Positions 58,366 to 64,000 of a stretch of 64,000 nt of DNA are shown here, piece after piece. The stretch is from Euborellia annulipes. Its lineage: Eukaryota > Arthropoda > Insecta > Dermaptera > Anisolabididae. Where the stretch lies: positions 62,001 to 126,000 of the forward strand of contig JAKCPI010025473.1 of assembly GCA_023213315.1 (NCBI GenBank), in the 5' to 3' direction. The stretch's first letter is position 1; each line of letters starts with the position of its first letter. Position numbers and translations under genes: made by a program. Below the pieces are notes generated by a model that worked only from the letters and a program-made list of their open reading frames with translations, searched no databases and had not been told where the DNA came from.

Positions 58366-58885
58366 TAGACCACATTTTGTATTAGTTATTTATTAAAAAT
58401 ATATAAATACTGTCTAACGTTTCGAATCGTTACTCCGCAGTCGTTTTCAAGTACTCTGCGCTTGCTCCGATTCTAGGGAACCAACCAAAAAAAAGTTAGT
58501 AGAGTTTTATAAGTAATGAAGATAGCACCATACACAATCATTCCTATGAAGTTAGACACCCTCATTAGAGCAAGTGCTTAGATAAAAACTTAATACTCAA
58601 TACTTGTTAAAATCAAATTCAAATACTTTCCCACTATATATATTACATACTGTATATAAGTAAGAGAAAGTAAAATCTTCATGGGGTGATTGTGTATGTC
58701 GCTAACTTCATTGTTTATAAAATGTTACTAATTTCACGTAGCTGTCCCTTAGAGGTTAGTATCCTGACTCGAAGCAAGCGTACAGAACCTGAAAACGACT
58801 GCAGAATAAGTAGTCGAAACGTTGTGCAGTACGGTATTTAAATTTTTAATAAATAATTAATACAAAATATGGTCTATAATTAAAA
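58366..58885. repeat. Large inverted repeat with hammerhead-like arms
   Basis: The arms 58366-58470 and 58765-58885 mirror each other (GACCACATTTTGTATTAGTT and its complement near 58860). The right arm has CTGAAAACGACT...AGTC and GAAACGTT (58789-58823); the left has the mirrored form at 58416-58449. The spacer holds a compound-repeat hairpin fragment. Confidence 0.65.
58620..58675 (-). repeat. Terminal-hairpin fragment of the compound repeat
   Basis: AATACTTTCCCACTATATAT and TATATAAGTAAGAGAAAGTA are the family's AT-rich terminal hairpin without the body. It lies inside the long ribozyme-bearing palindrome at 58366-58885. Confidence 0.6.
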
Positions 58886-59219
58886 ACTCCCATAAAATTA
58901 AAGCAACTTACAGTTCAGGTTCATATTACCGTACCTTCCGAAATGTGATTAAAAAGAAAAAGAATTTAATTAGAAACTAGCAATTAAATTTTATTACTAG
59001 AAGATATTTTTGTTATCCGTATTGGCTAACTACTATCCGTTCATATTTATTTGTCACCAATTTTTACTTTCTCGTACCTCTATATATATGTTAATATATA
59101 GAGAGAGAAAGTATTGGTTTCATGTCAAAAATTCGATGTCGAGATTTTGATGGATCTTCACGTTTTGAGGTCCCCTGAATCCAAAAAAGTGGTTTTCGCG
59201 ACATGGTCTGTCTGTCTGT

Positions 59220-59256
59220 CTGTGTGGTGTGTGTGTGTGTGTGTGTGTGTGTCTGT
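59220..59256. repeat. (TG)n microsatellite inside a compound repeat
   Basis: TG units follow a (GTCT)n stretch at the same place where other copies carry only GTCTGTCTG, so it expanded in this copy. Confidence 0.9.
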
Positions 59257-59563
59257 GAACAAAATATCTCAAGAACGAAAAGAGCTAGGAAGTTGAAATT
59301 TTATATTTAAGTTAGGCACCCCCATGGGACGTGACACGAAGCTTTTGAACAAAATCAGCCAAAAAGTACTAGTACTTTACTGATGCACTTTTTCAGTTTT
59401 TTTTCGATTTTCTCAAAATTTGCTCCAACGATTTTTTTTTAAATTCAAAAATCAATTATTTTTTAGATTCTCTATAAAATGTATATTCTCATTTTGTGAT
59501 TGAAATCTTCTGAAGACCACTTTACTCTTGTTCTTCATAGGAAAGATAGGAATTTCTCCTATG

Positions 59564-59577
59564 GTTGCTATGGTAAC
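59564..59577. promoter_or_regulatory. X-box-like palindrome
   Basis: GTTGCTATGGTAAC lies at the same place in the repeat unit as the other sites. A C-to-T change in the first half-site is still allowed by the looser RFX consensus (GTNRCC or GTTGCT). Confidence 0.45.
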
Positions 59578-59757
59578 AAAATATAAATATTTTTTCCATA
59601 CTTATATATTTTACATCTTGAAAATCGAATGTACCGTACTGTCGGCAACTAAATACATGTCGACACAAAAAATCTGGTGAGACAAGCACAGTACACAACT
59701 TTCGATTACCGAAGGTAAGAGAAAGTTGTGTGCTGTGCGCCAGTCACACCAGATTTT

Positions 59758-60165
59758 TTTACTTTCTCTTACCCTATATATGAAATAACATGTTATATAT
59801 AGAGAGAAATTATTGCGATCATGTCAAAAATTCGATGTCGAGATTTTGATGCATATACATGTTTTGAGGTCCCCTGAGTCCAAAAAAGTCCCGCAAATTT
59901 GTCTCTGTCTGTGGGGACTTTTTTAAGCATGAAGGAAATGAGCTACGAGGTTGAGATTTTTTTTTATTCAAGTTAGGCACCCACCAAAGTCATGAAAATA
60001 AGCTTTTCATCAAAATCAGCCAAAAAGTATTAGTGCTTTACTGATGTACTTTTTCAGTTTTCTTCGATTTTCTCAAAATACGTTTCAACGATTTTGTTTA
60101 AAATCCACAAATCAATTATTTTTTACATGCTCTTCAAAATGTATATACTCATTTTTAGAAAAAGG
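59758..60165 (+). repeat. Tandem second copy of the compound repeat, 3'-truncated
   Basis: It starts at the terminal hairpin (ACTTTCTCTTACCC) immediately after the preceding copy, repeats the ATTCGATGTCGAGATTTTG segment and stops near TGTATATACTCATTTTT, before the X-box region. Confidence 0.8.
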
Positions 60166-60558
60166 ATCTTATTTTAGTTGCAAAATTTAATTTAGAATGC
60201 TTTGGTGATATCTATATAGACGAGTGGAAAATAAGTTTTCTATTAATATATAATTAAATCAGCTACCAATCAAATGGAATAAATTGCCTCAGATGCCGAA
60301 AAAAATCTTAAGCAAAAAACCAACCTTGTATAAAATTATATTAATTTAAAAAAAGTGGAATCAGCCAAATTAAATTCTCTATTTTTCATGCGGAAACAAA
60401 GAAACGATAATTTTTTGGAAATATATATCTTAAAAATTTAATTCTACTTGATTATAAAAAAAAAAAATGAACAGCAGATGCATAGCATTAAAAAATAATT
60501 AAACATTTCCGTTAGGTAGTTTCAATAGTATACATTTTAATTTGTATTTATTCCCTTG

Positions 60559-60597
<39 letters not shown>

Positions 60598-61384
60598 GCC
60601 TTATTGAATTATGTCACCCTTAATTCACTTAAAAAAGACAAAGCTCGATGAGAATATCACCCAGGTGTATTAGTTAATGAAAAAAATTAACCTTTTTTTT
60701 ATAATTCCCCCCCCCCCCGTCCCTCTTATTTAGTTTTGGAATTGTCTCAACACCTTGAAAGGAAACGGGACCCCCGAAAAAAGGCAAGATAGCCCCCTTT
60801 GCAAGGCGGAGGAAAAGGGCGAGAAAACAACCCTTCCTTATTGTTTCCAGACTACCCGAGGGTAATCTAGGCAACTGGGTCACTAACCCTTCACTTCTTC
60901 CCCCTTCGTAGCCGTTAATTGTCGAAAAACTTTAAGATTCTCATTTCCGGACGACGACGACACCGTTGTTTTATACTAAGAAAATTTATTTGAAAAGAAA
61001 CTAGTTTTCAAGTAACCTAATATTGTTACATACGAAGAAGAATAACGATTTTATTTTTTTTGTTTTTGGCAACCCAAAGGGATGTGAAACCCCTTCCGCA
61101 TCTCTAATTTGGGAGGTGAAAAAAAAAACATCGCTTCTTTTCGATTCAAGCATTTTAAGTGAATTTTTTTTTGTAAATTCGTAAAGAGAGACTTCGATTT
61201 ACCCGATGAAGGAATGACTTTTACTTCTATGCCTCCCAAATATTAAAAATTACTTTCGAGTTTTCAAAGAGGAAGAATTAAAAAAAAAATAAATGATGTG
61301 CTTCGAAATAAATAAATTTTGAAAAGTTTCAACGAATTTTGAAATTCATTATCATGCACCTAACCTGAAAGTTACAAGAAAATG
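60166..61384. other. No gene seen
   Basis: Contains the (AC)n tract and a C-run near 60705. The minus frame at 60674-60883 (MTQLPRLPSGSLETIRKGCF...) has moderately balanced composition but no family I recognise and no splice support. Confidence 0.45.
60561..60595. repeat. (AC)n microsatellite
   Basis: About 17 uninterrupted AC units. Confidence 0.95.
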
Positions 61385-62182
61385 CTATATTTTTACTTTT
61401 TTCTTACCTCTATATATGTTAATATATATAGAGAGAAAGTATTGTCATATCAAAAATTTTTTTCTTGGAAACACAGTGCATGTATGAATAGTGATTTTTT
61501 TTTTTTAAATTACGAAAATTGAATTATGATCAATAAGGTGCTGGCTGAAAAGTTTCGGTGGAAATAAAGGCCTTAAATATTTATATATAATAATAATAAT
61601 AATGTCGAAAATTCGACGTCGTGATTTTGATGGATATACACGTTTTGAGGTCCCCTGAATCCAAAAAAGTGGATTTCGCGACATGGTCTGTCTGGCTGTG
61701 TGTGTGTGTGTGAACAAAATGTCTCAACAACGATAAGAGGTGGAAGTTTTATAATTAAGTTAGACTTGAAAATAAGCTTTTAAACAAAATCGGCCAAAGA
61801 GTACTAGTACTTTACTAATGTACTTTTTCAGTTTTTTTTCGATTTTCTAAAATATTCGCTCTAACGATTTTGATTAAAATTCTTAAATCAATTATTTTTC
61901 AGATCCTCTTTCAAATGTATATTCTCATTTTGCTCTCAAAATCTGTTTGAAGCACACTTTACTCTTGTATTTCATAGGAAAGATAGGAGAAATGGTTGCC
62001 ATGGTAACAAAATATAAATATCCTCCCATACTTATAAATTTTACACCTTGAATTCTAATATATCGATGGAAACTAAATATATGTCGCCACACAAAATCTG
62101 GTGTGACAAGCACAGAACATAACTTTCGATTGCCGAAGTTAAGAGAAAGTTGTGTGCTGTGCGACCAGTCACACCCGATTTT
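61385..62182 (+). repeat. Hairpin-ended compound repeat with an insertion near its start
   Basis: The 5' terminal hairpin (61398-61440) is followed by about 150 non-matching bases. The family sequence then resumes at GTCGAAAATTCGACGTCG and runs to the CTGGTGTGAC hairpin ending at 62182. It carries an intact GTTGCCATGGTAAC at 61995-62008. Confidence 0.8.
61995..62008. promoter_or_regulatory. X-box-like palindrome
   Basis: GTTGCCATGGTAAC, identical to the site at 5379, in an independent copy of the repeat. Confidence 0.5.
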
Positions 62183-62481
62183 GTTTTTAATATAGCCTAA
62201 AACAAATTAATATTAATATGATTTTTTCCTCCCTTTTTGACGCCCTTCCCTCTCTTAAATGTCAATCAAAACAATGGGGTAAATTGACTTCAACTTTTTT
62301 GAAATATGAACTGAAATTACGCGCATTTACTTTCTCACTGCTGGCTGGTTAAGTTTATTTTTAATCGAAACCAACTTCCTTCAAGTGTAGAGGGAGTTAA
62401 ATCTAATTCAACACTCAAATACATGACAAGTTTAATATCCTGAGTTATCAAATCAAAAAAATCGAGTTTAAGGCCGACGAG

Positions 62482-62503
62482 AGGGGGTGGGGGTGGGGGG
62501 AGG
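62482..62503 (+). other. G-quadruplex motif
   Basis: GGGGGTGGGGGTGGGGGG has G-runs with single-base loops. The related GGGAGGAGGGGGG follows at 62639. Confidence 0.5.
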
Positions 62504-63376
62504 AAAGGATGGCCTCTCATATACTAAAGATGAATTAATAGATTTCAATCTAAATCAGAAATATTGATTAATTGAACAAAATAAGTGCAATAAAAGGGCA
62601 GATAAAAGCAATTAAATGACCAAGAAATCAACTTAAAAGGGAGGAGGGGGGGAGGCCGACGGCCGGATGGACGTTTATAGTCCTTTCGATTTCTAACAAA
62701 TTCTCTAATTATCGAACTAAAATCGCTCTGCGTTTTTTTTTATTTGTTCTATTTACAGGTGAAATTAAATTATCAATTAAATATCTATTTAAGAAAATTA
62801 AAAAAGTGGATGAGAATTGAATTAGGCTACTAAAATAATTTGAATATGACGGTGCTTAGGGTTTTCTATTTCATTAATAAATATTCTATTATTCACGTAA
62901 AAATATACGTCGGTGTGAATATCTCTAAAATAATTTAAGCTTTAGAATAAGGGTGAATTTTGGCCTTCATTTAAAAAAACTGGTGAGTTTTTTTTTATAA
63001 ATAACTCAAAAAACTACGTCTGCTATAAAAAATGAGAATTTTGAAGTTCCATGAAATGACATGGGTAAATAAGTAAAATGTCGAATTAAGTGATTTTTGG
63101 ATAGAGATTATTCATTAAATTAAGATCATTTAAAATTCCAAATTATATCTTGTTATGTCCACTGTACTGTCATTTATTTACTCCTTAATTTAAAAGTTGA
63201 TTAAAAAGAGCTATTGCAGCTCTTTGGCTAGAAAAATTTAAAAAAAAATTATTTGCATTGAATTTGATAAAAAATTCATTCACACTATGTCCATTGTTCT
63301 TATGCTTTCTAATTTGGACATTAGCATAAATTGTTTTGCGTAATAATAATCAAAAGAGCGTCAATTTGTTAAGAAT

Positions 63377-63408
63377 CTGAGGATGGGCCTAAATATGATC
63401 GAAACGTC
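63377..63408 (+). ncRNA. Minimal hammerhead ribozyme motif
   Basis: CTGAGGA, stem II GAT...ATC, GAAACGTC (63401-63408). Helix I is weak. Confidence 0.5.
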
Positions 63409-64000
63409 GCCCTTAATTTAATAAATTCATAAAAAAAAATTCAAATTTTTTTCTGGTAAGCAATATGAAATTTGGCTAAAATATCGGTACTAGAAAAAAG
63501 GTCAAGATAAAGAAAATAAAGAAAAGTTACAAAAATTTGGCGTAACCCTATTTTTTAAAATTTTTTAAGTCCTCAAGTGTGGGTGGCATCGCTTACTTTT
63601 AGTCTAAAGATAAAATAAATTTTTTTTAAGTGCTCTAAGTCACACCAGTCATTTATTTCAGTTGAAATTGAATTAAAAAAAAAAAAATTTAATCAATATT
63701 TAGGGGTTGAAAAACTAAAATAATTTTTTTCTAATTTATTTTAGTTGCAAATGAAGTCAAATAAACAAAAAAAAAAACTCAAAGAATTATTTTATTTTAT
63801 TAAGGGGTTGGTTCGCTAGGGGTGGAAACATCCAAGAAATCTCTGTCTATTTTAAATGATCCGTTTGTTTGTTTTTCCAACTCGAAATAATATCAGGTTG
63901 GTGAAAAAAAAGTATTTTTATAATATTTATTAAAATGGGTGTCGCTATTTGGATCCTTTCTCTTATCTTATCGTTTGTAGAGAGAGTCGAAGGGCCTGAG

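Larger units (their letters stand above)
59060..59757 (+). repeat. Hairpin-ended compound repeat, best full-length copy
   Basis: It runs from the ACTTTCTCGTACC / GAGAGAAAGT terminal hairpin through a (TG)n tract (59220-59256), TACTAGTACTTTACTGATG and GTTGCTATGGTAAC (59564-59577) to the CTGGTGAGAC...GTCACACCAG hairpin. It gives the clearest view of the roughly 700-bp unit. Another copy follows without a gap. Confidence 0.85.
62183..64000. other. AT-rich, no gene seen
   Basis: G-rich tracts at 62482 and 62639 and the hammerhead at 63377 are the only structures found. Confidence 0.5.

Overview
This is a eukaryotic nuclear window from an animal. It is very AT-rich, has almost no long open frames, and is packed with short nonautonomous mobile elements. 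The one confidently recognisable gene fragment is a two-finger C2H2 exon on the minus strand (20914-21163) whose fingers look like those of the arthropod Rotund/Squeeze (ZNF362/ZNF384-like) transcription factors. With the base composition and repeat types, this suggests an arthropod, and a crustacean such as a copepod is plausible. That taxonomic guess is inference, not proof.

Layout. On the minus strand, a CpG-rich block at about 48.0-49.36 kb looks like the 5' end of a gene. It holds a short candidate first coding exon (48724-48795) ending in a consensus GTGAGT donor. A second coding-looking exon lies at 36427-36584. The zinc-finger exon at 20914-21163 has a TACTAAC branch point, a pyrimidine tract, an AG acceptor and a CGG|GTGAGT donor. 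If the three belong together, most of the window from 49 kb down to base 1 is intron, with the remaining fingers beyond the left edge. The link between the exons is unproven; the reading phases of the first two do not join directly in the frame I prefer for the second.

Repeats. Five groups dominate. (1) Hairpin-ended compound repeats of about 700 bp (copies near 1, 1242, 4838, 30199-31290, 37577, 40062, 59060, 59758 and 61385), most full copies carrying an RFX X-box-like palindrome. (2) tRNA-derived SINEs with A and B boxes, a shared palindromic module in the middle and a shared tail. (3) Palindromic fragments whose arms carry minimal hammerhead-ribozyme motifs (CTGANGA, stem II, GAAACGTC), of the kind known from Penelope-like retroelements; about twenty motifs are listed and seven occur as inverted pairs. 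(4) hAT-type and Harbinger-type nonautonomous DNA transposons, several with exact target-site duplications and some nested. One hAT fossil at 15428-16422 keeps a frameshifted piece of transposase. (5) Long fold-back MITEs with ends resembling mariner-type CACTG...CAGTG termini.

The strongest candidate for an under-described system is the dense set of hammerhead-bearing palindromes. The helix III tetranucleotide stays palindromic even when its sequence changes (ACGT or ATAT), which is what pairing between two ribozyme copies would require. One such palindrome (40325-40553) sits between exact 12-bp target duplications inside another repeat, so it moved as a unit.
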